Assembly (NCBI GenBank): GCA_963805505.1
Contig: CAWDUP010000007.1
Span: 248,001 to 312,000, forward strand
From: JANPBY01 sp963805505
Lineage (GTDB): Bacteria; Actinomycetota; Actinomycetes; DATJPE01
Direction: 5' to 3'
Length of the DNA stretch: 64,000 nucleotides
Position numbers and translations under genes: made by a program
Part shown: positions 15,646 through 23,178 of the stretch, piece by piece
Layout of the letters: each line of letters opens with the position of its first letter
Numbering within the stretch: the first letter of the stretch is position 1
Notes under the pieces: model-generated
What the model was told of the DNA's origin: nothing
What the model saw: the letters and a program-made list of their open reading frames with translations, nothing else
The model's database searches: none

Positions 15646-16475
15646 AAGCGTGGATCAACGGGCAACTGGTTGAGTCTGATCAAGCGCGCGTCTCAGCCTT
15701 CGATCACGGGCTCACTGTCGGTGATGGAGTCTTCGAGACCTTGAAGGTCCTCGACGGCGTCCCGTTCGCGCTGACCCGCCACCTGGAACGGCTCGCGCGC
15801 TCATCCGCGGCCCTGGGCCTGCCAGCCGTCGATCTCGAGCTCGTGCGGTCGGCAGCTGCCGAGCTGATCGAGGTCAGCGCAGCCGAGATCGATCAGCATG
15901 AGGTCATCCGGCTGCGGATCACCATCACGGGCGGCCCCGGCCCACTCGGGTCGATGCGCGGCACTGCCGAGCCAACGCTCATTCTGGCGCTCGCGCCGTC
16001 GGCACCTTGGCCCCCCTCGGCTGCCGTGGCCTTGGTGACCTGGCGACGCAATGAACGCTCGGCCATCGTCGGGGTCAAGACCACCTCCTACGCGGAGAAC
16101 GTCGTCGCGCTGGCGCACGCGAAGTCGCGTGGGGCGTCGGAGGCGCTGTTCCTCAACACGAAAGGGGAGCTGTGTGAGGGCACGGGCAGCAACGTCTTCA
16201 TCGAGCGAGACGGACAGCTGGTCACCCCTCCTCTGTCGTCGGGGTGCCTGGCTGGGGTCACCCGACAGCTCGTACTCGAGTGGTGCGGCGCCGACGAACA
16301 GGTGATCACGGAGTCGGACTTGATCTCGGCCACCGAGGTCGCCCTGACGTCGTCGACCCGGGACATACACCCCGTTCGTGCTGTTGACGGACGACCGCTG
16401 GTCGCGCCCGGTCCTGCGACGGCCCGCGCCATGACCGCGTTTGCCGCGCGGATGAAGGAGGATCTCGACCCGTGA
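15642..16475 (+). CDS. pabC: 4-amino-4-deoxychorismate lyase
   Basis: 277 residues, fold-type IV PLP enzyme. Landmarks are SAFDHGLTVGDGVFET near the N-terminus, VGVKTTSYAENV with the PLP lysine, ALFLNTKGELCEGTGSNVF, and EVALTSSTRDIHPV. It follows pabB with a GTGA overlap, which fits conversion of aminodeoxychorismate to p-aminobenzoate plus pyruvate. Branched-chain and D-amino acid aminotransferases share the fold, but the context favours PabC. Confidence 0.9.
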   Translation: MKAWINGQLVESDQARVSAFDHGLTVGDGVFETLKVLDGVPFALTRHLERLARSSAALGLPAVDLELVRSAAAELIEVSAAEIDQHEVIRLRITITGGPGPLGSMRGTAEPTLILALAPSAPWPPSAAVALVTWRRNERSAIVGVKTTSYAENVVALAHAKSRGASEALFLNTKGELCEGTGSNVFIERDGQLVTPPLSSGCLAGVTRQLVLEWCGADEQVITESDLISATEVALTSSTRDIHPVRAVDGRPLVAPGPATARAMTAFAARMKEDLDP

Positions 16476-16960
16476 CGCAGGCCACTGATTCGCTTGCATT
16501 TCGTGCGCAAACCCCCGAGGAATACGCCGACTACCGAGCCTCCATAACCCAGCACTACGGGGATCAGATGGTGGAGTTCGGAGGCATGCCCGAGAAGCAG
16601 GCGCGCCTCAAGGCGGCCGAAGACATTGCGGCACTCCTCCCAGAAGGTGAACTGCTGGCCGACCACGCCGTCATAGTCGGAGTGGAGCATGAGCAGGTGG
16701 TGGGAATCGTCTGGATCGGCCCTAGGCGAGACGGCATACACGGGCTCTGGATCTACGACATCGCGGTGGTGGAGCGCCACCGTGGTCGTGGATTCGGCCG
16801 CGCCCTGATGCTCGAAGCCGAGCGCCACACCAAAGCGGCTGGCGGCGGCACGCTGGCACTCAACGTGTTCGGGGGCAACGCAGCGGCCATCGCGCTCTAC
16901 GACAGCCTGGGCTACAGCGTCGACGCCCAGCAGATGTCGAAGAATCTCGATGCCACTTAA
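16472..16960 (+). CDS. GNAT family N-acetyltransferase
   Basis: 162 residues. It has the GNAT core IYDIAVVERHRGRGFGRALMLEAE (acetyl-CoA loop RGRGFG) followed by TLALNVFGGNAAAIALYDSLGY. Its GTG overlaps the pabC stop by four bases, so it is the last gene of the pabB–pabC transcription unit, although no role in folate synthesis is known for such proteins. The substrate is unknown. Confidence 0.9.
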   Translation: MTQATDSLAFRAQTPEEYADYRASITQHYGDQMVEFGGMPEKQARLKAAEDIAALLPEGELLADHAVIVGVEHEQVVGIVWIGPRRDGIHGLWIYDIAVVERHRGRGFGRALMLEAERHTKAAGGGTLALNVFGGNAAAIALYDSLGYSVDAQQMSKNLDAT

Positions 16961-16976
16961 AGCTCGGAGACGTACC

Positions 16977-17396
16977 TCAATCTGCGAGCAAGCGCGCGAA
17001 CATGCCCTCGAGATCTAGGTGCTCGGACTCGCGACCGGCGGGAACGAGGGAGTACGTCTCCGCGACGAACTCCGCGACATCAGCACAGCGAGCCTCGAGC
17101 AGCGCGTGACCATTGGGAGCGTTCAGGGAGATGCAGACCACGGATCCATCGGCCGACATGGCGGGCCACACGGCGACGTCGCCCTCACCGCAAGGGCGCT
17201 CAAGACCACCGGCGAGCAAGTCCCGGGCGAACGTCCAACGCACCGGGTCCTCGGAGTCGACGTGGAAGGTCGCGGTCACCGCATAGGGATCGGCCGAGCT
17301 GAAGGTGAGCGTGGCATCTACCGGTAGCGCTCGCTCGGCCGGCACGACCAGGTTCAGCCGCAGGGGGCGGTTGAGCAGGGACGGCGTGGCGGGCAT
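16977..17396 (-). CDS. SsgA-like (SALP) sporulation/cell-division regulator
   Basis: 139 residues with the SsgA-family pattern: TFSSADPYAVTATFH, a conserved Trp-containing WTFARDLLAGGLERPCGEGDVAVWP, and a C-terminal region rich in Leu and acidic residues. SALPs are confined to actinomycetes; SsgB and relatives localise FtsZ and control septation or spore maturation. ATG 17396 gives the usual family length; the upstream frame to 17573 is Pro/Arg-rich and overlaps the divergent gene's leader. It is convergent with the GNAT gene. Confidence 0.85.
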   Translation of the reverse strand: MPATPSLLNRPLRLNLVVPAERALPVDATLTFSSADPYAVTATFHVDSEDPVRWTFARDLLAGGLERPCGEGDVAVWPAMSADGSVVCISLNAPNGHALLEARCADVAEFVAETYSLVPAGRESEHLDLEGMFARLLAD

Positions 17397-17505
17397 GGCG
17401 CTCCTCGGCGGATGCTGGTTCACGACTTCGCTCGGCGGTCCGGCGGGTCGACTGCCTCTTGGATGCCCGAAGTTGCGCCCAGGCTCCCCGTCTAGGCTGT
17501 GATCC

Positions 17506-17982
17506 GTGGCACATCGGGAGGCGGGAGCGACTTCCGGCACGGACGGACCCCCGGACACATTGGCCACGTCCACGGACGGGGAAGTGCCGGATCCACCGGG
17601 ATTCCGCGATCGGTACCTGCGCAGGACCCGGACGACCCACTTGATCTATCGGGTCGTCGTCGGTGTCGTGGGCACCGGCATTATCGCCCTGGGCATCGTG
17701 CTGCTACCCCTGCCCGGGCCGGGCTGGTTGGTGATCTTTGCCGGCCTGGCCATCCTCGCTTCGGAATTCGAGTGGGCGGCCCGGTTGCTCGACTTCGCTC
17801 GCGACAAAGTTCTGGCCTGGACCCACTGGGTCACGGAGCAGTCCTTGGTCGTCCGCCTGCTCATCGGCCTGGCCTGCTTCGTGATCGTTGCTGCGGCGAT
17901 CTTCGGCTACCTGGAGATCATCGGTGTGCCGAGCTGGTTGCCGGACGGCCCGGAAACCTGGATCAATTCCACGTTGCCTTGA
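17506..17982 (+). CDS. PGPGW-motif transmembrane protein (TIGR02611 type)
   Basis: 158 residues. A charged N-terminal tail of about 45 residues is followed by RVVVGVVGTGIIALGIVLLP and the signature LPGPGWLVIFAGLAILASEF, then a second hydrophobic pair (LLIGLACFVIVAAAIFGYLE). The PGPGW family is found widely in actinomycetes without an assigned function. The start is GTG 17506. It is followed closely by a tRNA gene. Confidence 0.85.
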   Translation: MAHREAGATSGTDGPPDTLATSTDGEVPDPPGFRDRYLRRTRTTHLIYRVVVGVVGTGIIALGIVLLPLPGPGWLVIFAGLAILASEFEWAARLLDFARDKVLAWTHWVTEQSLVVRLLIGLACFVIVAAAIFGYLEIIGVPSWLPDGPETWINSTLP

Positions 17983-18029
17983 TCGGGTAGTCTGCCTCGG
18001 CTGTGGAAATTGTTTCCGTCGCAACCCCA

Positions 18030-18101
18030 GGGCGATTGGCTCAGTGGTAGAGCGCCTCGTTCACACCGAGGAGGTCACTGGTTCGAACCCAGTATCGCCC
18101 A
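18030..18101 (+). tRNA. tRNA-Val (CAC)
   Basis: 72-nt cloverleaf. The acceptor stem GGGCGAT pairs with ATCGCCC, the anticodon arm is CCTCG–TTCACAC–CGAGG (anticodon CAC), the T-loop is GTTCGAACC and the discriminator A. CCA is not encoded. A TAGTCT box at 17988–17993 is a plausible -10 element. Confidence 0.93.
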
Positions 18102-18145
18102 CCCAGCGTTGCACCTGCCCGACCGGCCCGCTGGCCGGTGGCACC

Positions 18146-18541
18146 ATGGTGAGTGTGGCAGCCGGTGAGACGTTCGAGTTCCGCAAGGTGCACCATGTGC
18201 AGCTCGCGATTCCTGTGGGCGGCGAAGAGGTGTGCCGATCCTTCTGGCGGGACGTTCTAGCCTTGGATGAACTGAACAAGCCGCCAGCTCTAGCTGCTCG
18301 TGGCGGGTGCTGGTTTCGAGGTGGTGGGCTCGAGGTTCATCTCGGTGTCGAAGAGGATTTCGTCCCGGCACGAAAAGCGCACCCCGGGATCTTGGTTCGG
18401 GACCTGCCCCAGCTGGCTCATCGGTTGGAGAACGCAGGTGTCGCCGTGCTCTGGGACACCGAAATGCCAGGGTTCGAGCGTTTCTATGCTGCAGACCCTT
18501 TCGGCAACCGCCTCGAGTTCATGGAACAGACGTCGGTCTAG
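18146..18541 (+). CDS. VOC (glyoxalase/bleomycin-resistance fold) protein
   Basis: 131 residues, one VOC module: KVHHVQLAIPVGGEEVCRSF at the N-terminus and FYAADPFGNRLEFME at the C-terminus, the paired beta-alpha-beta units with metal-binding His and Glu positions. The substrate is unknown. ATG 18146 is chosen because the preceding in-frame codons run through the tRNA. Its stop shares a CTAG with the stop of the convergent VOC gene. Confidence 0.85.
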   Translation: MVSVAAGETFEFRKVHHVQLAIPVGGEEVCRSFWRDVLALDELNKPPALAARGGCWFRGGGLEVHLGVEEDFVPARKAHPGILVRDLPQLAHRLENAGVAVLWDTEMPGFERFYAADPFGNRLEFMEQTSV

Positions 18542-19242
18542 CCCGTGATCAGCTGGAACTCGTTGCCAGCCGGGTCCGTCAAGGTGGCCACACGTTCGGT
18601 CCCGATCTCGACGCCCAGGGCTCCGAGCGCTACCAGCCGGGCGACCTCCGCGGGCTGGTCGGCGTTCTCGGCCAGAAGGTCGAAGCGCTGCCGGCTCTTC
18701 TCGAGCTTCGCCGCTTGCGGCGGCCCTCCCCACGCGACCTTGGTGCCGCCGTGCGGTGACTGGATGGCAGTTTCTTGGTCCTGATCCCACACCAGCGGCC
18801 AGTCGAGCACCTCGCTCCAGAAGAGGCCGACGTCGCGGCCACCATCGCAGGCGACTTCGCCAAGGAACCCGCAACCCGCGAGGAACGCATTGTCCGGCTC
18901 GATCACGCAGAACTCGTTGCCTTCGGGGTCGGCCAGCACGAGGTGCCCCTCTTCGGGGCGCTGCCCGACATCGAGATGACTCGCCCCCAGCCTCAGCGCT
19001 TTCGCCACCGTGTCTTGCTGATCGGCGAGGTCAGTGCTGGTCAGGTGCAGGTGCAATTGGTTTGGTCCGGCCTTGGGTGCGAGGCCTTGGACGAACCGAA
19101 GGCTGACCTGAGTCGCGCCGCCCGGAACGAGCGCGCCCCTCGCGTCCTCGAGGACGACCCTGTCCAGCATGGCCGCCCAGAAGCCAGCCACGAGGACAGG
19201 CTCGTGGGCGTCGAAGGCGATGGAGAGTCGTCGCGAGGTCAT
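18538..19242 (-). CDS. Two-domain VOC family protein
   Basis: 234 residues with two tandem VOC modules. The first ends LVLADPEGNEFCVIEPD and the second ends ATLTDPAGNEFQLITG. Such tandem VOC proteins in actinomycetes resemble glyoxalase-like resistance or stress proteins; no substrate can be assigned. ATG 19242 begins TSRRLSIAFDAHEPVLVAGFW, a normal VOC start. It overlaps the convergent single-domain VOC gene by four bases. Confidence 0.87.
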   Translation of the reverse strand: MTSRRLSIAFDAHEPVLVAGFWAAMLDRVVLEDARGALVPGGATQVSLRFVQGLAPKAGPNQLHLHLTSTDLADQQDTVAKALRLGASHLDVGQRPEEGHLVLADPEGNEFCVIEPDNAFLAGCGFLGEVACDGGRDVGLFWSEVLDWPLVWDQDQETAIQSPHGGTKVAWGGPPQAAKLEKSRQRFDLLAENADQPAEVARLVALGALGVEIGTERVATLTDPAGNEFQLITG

Positions 19243-19285
19243 AGGGACACGATAGGTAGATCGCAAGCGACGTAGGGTGCGGAAC

Positions 19286-20551
19286 ATGACGCTGAGCAGA
19301 CGCACATCGTGGTCATCATCCAGCTTGGTGCTCGGTCTGGGTGTGACATTTGGGCTTGCATCGATGCTCGCGGCTGGAATGGCGGCGCCGCCGGTTGCAG
19401 CCGAACCGGGTGTTGCGCCGCTGGGCTACCGGGTCGTCGGATCACCAGGACTTCCCAAGAGCCAGTCGGCCAGCCCGGGGAAGGTCACACTTCGGCTGAA
19501 GAGAGTGGCCAAGGGCTTGACGAATCCGGTCTTCGTGACCGCCGCCGCCGATGGCGTCTCCCGAATGTTCGTCGTCGAGCAGCCCGGACGGATCAAGATC
19601 TACAACAACGGCAAGGTGCGGTCTACCCCCTATCTCTCGATCCGCGACCGGGTCCTGGACGGCGGTGAGCGGGGCATGCTCGGTCTGGCGTTCTCTCCGA
19701 GCTTCGCCACGGACAGGCACTTCTGGGTGAGCTACACCGACGCTGATGGGGCTCTTCAGGTGTCCCGCTTCACAGCCAAGTCTGTGCGGTCCAACAAGGC
19801 GCGACGCGGCAGCGAGGTCAAGGTCCTGCGCGTCCCGCACCCCGGACAGAGCAACCACAACGGCGGCATGCTCGCCTTTGGCAAGGACGGCAAGCTCTAC
19901 ATCTCCACCGGAGATGGTGGGGGAGGGGGCGACCCTTATGCCAACGCTCAGAACCGCAAGAGCAAGAGCGGAAAAATCCTCCGCATCAACCCGAGGAAGT
20001 TCTGCGGCAGCAAGCACTATTGCGTCCCGAACTCGAACCCTTATGCCAAACCGGGTGGTGCGCTCGGCACGATCTGGGCGTATGGCTTGCGCAACACCTG
20101 GCGCTTCAGCGTCGACCGGGTGACCGGAGACCTGTGGCTGGCCGATGTCGGGCAGGATCAGTGGGAAGAGGTCACCCGGATGCCGTACGGCAAGAAGGCG
20201 TGGAATCTCGGCTGGTCGTGCAGGGAAGGTCGCACGGTCTACAACGCCGGTCGCTGCAAAGCGAAGGCCACCTATCACGACCCGACGATCGCCTACAGCC
20301 ATGCAGTGGGCAGATCGATCACCGGCGGCTACGTCTACCGCGGTTCGAGATATGCGAGTCACCTGCGCGGGCTGTACGTCTTCGGCGACTACATCACCGG
20401 CAACCTGTGGGTGTACGGCAAGGACAAAAGGGTCTTGGTGGGGAACGTCGGTGCCTACCGCCTGTCGTCCTTCGGTGAGTCGCGCAGCGGTGAGCTGTGG
20501 GCGACCACCTTGGACGGCCAGCTCCACAAGGTCGTGGCCTCCGCGCGATAG
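19286..20551 (+). CDS. Secreted PQQ-dependent sugar (glucose/sorbosone) dehydrogenase-like protein
   Basis: About 421 residues. A long signal peptide (LVLGLGVTFGLASMLAAG … PPVAA) is followed by a six-bladed beta-propeller of the soluble glucose/aldose dehydrogenase type: VFVTAAADGVSRMFVVEQPG, RGMLGLAFSP, NHNGGMLAFGKDGKLYIS, GDGGGGGDPYANAQN, LRNTWRFSVDR and DVGQDQWEEV. These correspond to the PQQ and calcium site segments. It would oxidise aldoses outside the cell; dependence on PQQ is a family property. ATG 19286 or GTG 19277 may start it. Confidence 0.88.
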   Translation: MTLSRRTSWSSSSLVLGLGVTFGLASMLAAGMAAPPVAAEPGVAPLGYRVVGSPGLPKSQSASPGKVTLRLKRVAKGLTNPVFVTAAADGVSRMFVVEQPGRIKIYNNGKVRSTPYLSIRDRVLDGGERGMLGLAFSPSFATDRHFWVSYTDADGALQVSRFTAKSVRSNKARRGSEVKVLRVPHPGQSNHNGGMLAFGKDGKLYISTGDGGGGGDPYANAQNRKSKSGKILRINPRKFCGSKHYCVPNSNPYAKPGGALGTIWAYGLRNTWRFSVDRVTGDLWLADVGQDQWEEVTRMPYGKKAWNLGWSCREGRTVYNAGRCKAKATYHDPTIAYSHAVGRSITGGYVYRGSRYASHLRGLYVFGDYITGNLWVYGKDKRVLVGNVGAYRLSSFGESRSGELWATTLDGQLHKVVASAR

Positions 20552-20655
20552 CGCCGAGAGCCCCGCCGAGCCCATAACCTCAGGAGCTGACCGGGGACCC
20601 CCGGCTACGATCGTGACTCCGTTCAGACCTGCTCGACAACCTCAGGAGTCTCGCC

Positions 20656-22617
20656 GTGCCCGACGTCTCGATCCGCCTCGACGGTGTCGACCGATCGGTG
20701 ACCCAGGGTACGACCGCCGCAGAGCTGTTCGCTGATGACCGGTCGGTCGTGGTTGCCAGAGTCAGCGGTGAGCTCCGCGATCTCACCTATGTGCTTCGCG
20801 ACGGCGACACCGTTGAAGGCGTACCCGTCGACAGCCCGGACGGCCTTGCGGTACTCCGTCATTCCGCGGCGCACGTGCTCGCCCAGGCCGTTCAGGACTT
20901 GCATCCGTCAGCTCGGCTGGGCATTGGGCCGCCCATCGAGAACGGCTTCTACTACGACTTCGACGTCGAGCAGCCGTTCCGACCCGAGGACCTAGCCGCC
21001 CTCGAGAAGCGGATGATCGAGATCATCAAGGCGGGGCAGCGCTTTTCCCGCCGGGTGGTGACCGAGGACGAAGCTCTGGCTGAGCTCGCGGCGGAGCCGT
21101 ACAAGCGCGAGCTGGTCGGGCTGAAGGGAACGGCCGGTGACGACGTGATGGAGGTCGGGGGAGCCGAGCTCACCATCTACGACAACCTCGATCGCTTCGG
21201 CGAGACCGTGTGGAGCGACCTCTGCCGGGGGCCGCATCTGCCGACGACGCGACTCATCCCACAAAACGCCGTCAAGCTCATGCGCAGTGCCGCGGCGTAC
21301 TGGCGGGGGAGCGAGAAGAACCCCCAGCTCCAGCGCATCTACGGAACAGCCTGGCCGGACAAGGACGGTCTGCGTGGATACCTCACAATGCTCGAGGAGG
21401 CCGAGAAGCGCGACCACCGGAGGCTCGGCGCCGAGCTGGACCTCTTCTCTTTTCCCGACGAGCTGGGTTCCGGCTTGGCCGTCTTTCATCCCAAGGGCGG
21501 CGTGATTCGCCGCGAGATGGAGAACTACGTCAGGCAGCGTCACCTTGAGGAAGGTTTCGACTTCGTTGCGACGCCACACATCTCGAAGGAGGGACTCTTC
21601 GAGACGTCCGGGCACCTGCCCTACTACGCGGACACGATGTTCCCTCCCATGGAGATGGAGGGCAGCAACTACTACCTGAAGGCCATGAACTGCCCCATGC
21701 ACAACCTGATCTATCGATCGAGGGGGCGTTCTTACCGGGAGTTGCCGGTGCGCCTGTTCGAGCTCGGCGCGGTCTACCGTTTCGAGAAGTCGGGAGTGGT
21801 ACACGGCCTCACGCGAGTCCGCGGGCTCACCATGGATGACTCACATTCCTACGTCACCCCGGAGCAAGCCTCGGCCGAGATCAAGCACCTGCTGAGCTTC
21901 GTCCTCGGTCTGCTCAAGGACTTCGGGCTCGAGGACTTCTATCTCGAGCTGTCGACCCGCGACGCGGACAACGACAAGTTCATCGGGAGCGACGAGGAGT
22001 GGGCGGTGGCCACGAAGGTTCTCGAGGAGGCCGCCGAGGAAACCGGGCTGGAGCTCGTCCCCGATCCAGGGGGCGCTGCGTACTACGGACCGAAGATCTC
22101 GGTGCAGGCGCGAGATGCGATCGGCCGTACCTGGCAGATGTCCACTGTGCAGTACGACTTCAACCAGCCGGCGCGCTTCGGCCTGGAATATCAGGCGGCG
22201 GACGGGTCTCGGCAGCAGCCAGTGATGATCCACTCCGCGAAGTTCGGCTCCATCGAGCGTTTCCTGGGCGTTCTCGTCGAGCACTACGCGGGGGCTTTCC
22301 CGCCCTGGCTGGCGCCCGTTCAGGTCGTCGGGATCCCAGTAGCCGAGGACTTCGTGGGCTACCTGGAGGGGGTCGCGAGCCGGTTGAGCGAGCGCGGAGT
22401 CCGGGTGGAGGTGGATGCGGCTGACGAGCGGATGCAGAAGAAGATCCGCAACGCCCAGAAGGCCAAGGTTCCTTACATGCTGATCGCCGGTGCCGACGAC
22501 GTCGCCGCGGGAGCCGTGTCCTTCCGTTATCGCGACGGGACGCAGAAGAATGGCGTGCCGGTGGAAGAGGCGATCGAGGAGATCGTCACCGCAGTGCGAG
22601 ACCGCGTCCAGGTCTGA
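20656..22617 (+). CDS. thrS: Threonyl-tRNA synthetase
   Basis: 653 residues, full length. In order: TGS domain (DVSIRLDGVDRSVTQGTTAAEL), editing domain with HSAAH and a later DLCRGPHLP (Cys and His of the editing site), class II core with LKAMNCPMHN, FELGAVYRFEKSGVVHGLTRVRG (motif 2 region) and the zinc-site His and Cys, then the anticodon domain (PVQVVGIPVAEDF). GTG 20656 has AGGAG seven bases upstream. No T-box or other leader structure is evident in the 104-base gap before it. It is the first gene of the thrS–HIT unit. Confidence 0.97.
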   Translation: MPDVSIRLDGVDRSVTQGTTAAELFADDRSVVVARVSGELRDLTYVLRDGDTVEGVPVDSPDGLAVLRHSAAHVLAQAVQDLHPSARLGIGPPIENGFYYDFDVEQPFRPEDLAALEKRMIEIIKAGQRFSRRVVTEDEALAELAAEPYKRELVGLKGTAGDDVMEVGGAELTIYDNLDRFGETVWSDLCRGPHLPTTRLIPQNAVKLMRSAAAYWRGSEKNPQLQRIYGTAWPDKDGLRGYLTMLEEAEKRDHRRLGAELDLFSFPDELGSGLAVFHPKGGVIRREMENYVRQRHLEEGFDFVATPHISKEGLFETSGHLPYYADTMFPPMEMEGSNYYLKAMNCPMHNLIYRSRGRSYRELPVRLFELGAVYRFEKSGVVHGLTRVRGLTMDDSHSYVTPEQASAEIKHLLSFVLGLLKDFGLEDFYLELSTRDADNDKFIGSDEEWAVATKVLEEAAEETGLELVPDPGGAAYYGPKISVQARDAIGRTWQMSTVQYDFNQPARFGLEYQAADGSRQQPVMIHSAKFGSIERFLGVLVEHYAGAFPPWLAPVQVVGIPVAEDFVGYLEGVASRLSERGVRVEVDAADERMQKKIRNAQKAKVPYMLIAGADDVAAGAVSFRYRDGTQKNGVPVEEAIEEIVTAVRDRVQV

Positions 22618-22624
22618 CGAAGCG

Positions 22625-23131
22625 ATGCCACACGAACAGGATGGCGATCGGCTCGAGCGGTTGTGGGCGCCTCACCGGCTCGCCTATGTCTCGGCCAGCA
22701 GTGACGGCGACGAGTGCCCGTTCTGCACGATCCCGAACCTGCCGGACGCGGACTCGTTGGTGGTCGCGCGCGGTCAGCATGTGTACGCGGTACTCAATCT
22801 GCATCCTTACAACCCGGGACACCTCATGGTGCTGCCTTACCGGCATGTCGCGGACCTCGAGGAGTTGACGACCGACGAGGAGATCGAGCTGGCCGGTCTC
22901 ACCCGCGAAGCAGTGGTCGCGATCCGGTCGACCTCGAGACCGCACGGGTTCAACGTCGGCCTCAACCTCGGTGGCTCAGCCGGCGGTTCGTTGTCGGACC
23001 ATCTGCACCAGCACGTCGTCCCTCGGTGGGGCGGAGATGCGAATTTCATGACGGTGACCGCCGGCACCAAGGTCATGCCTCAGCTGCTCGAGGAGACGCG
23101 CGACCTGCTCAAGGCCGCCTGGTCAAGGTGA
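22625..23131 (+). CDS. HIT-domain nucleotide phosphorylase/hydrolase
   Basis: 168 residues. CPFC (residues 31–34) is the metal or structural Cys pair, and the histidine triad DHLHQHVVP lies at residues 125–133. Orthologues follow thrS in mycobacteria and streptomycetes; the mycobacterial one (Rv2613c) is an AP4A phosphorylase, so cleavage of diadenosine tetraphosphate is likely. It starts eight bases after the thrS stop, implying co-transcription. Confidence 0.92.
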   Translation: MPHEQDGDRLERLWAPHRLAYVSASSDGDECPFCTIPNLPDADSLVVARGQHVYAVLNLHPYNPGHLMVLPYRHVADLEELTTDEEIELAGLTREAVVAIRSTSRPHGFNVGLNLGGSAGGSLSDHLHQHVVPRWGGDANFMTVTAGTKVMPQLLEETRDLLKAAWSR

Positions 23132-23178
23132 CCTGCCTGACCAACTCAGCGGACTTCGTAACTAGCTGACGCTGCCGA

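Noticed and set aside
20552..20655. T-box or other leader regulation of thrS
   Set aside because: The gap is too short for a T-box and lacks the conserved T-box sequence.
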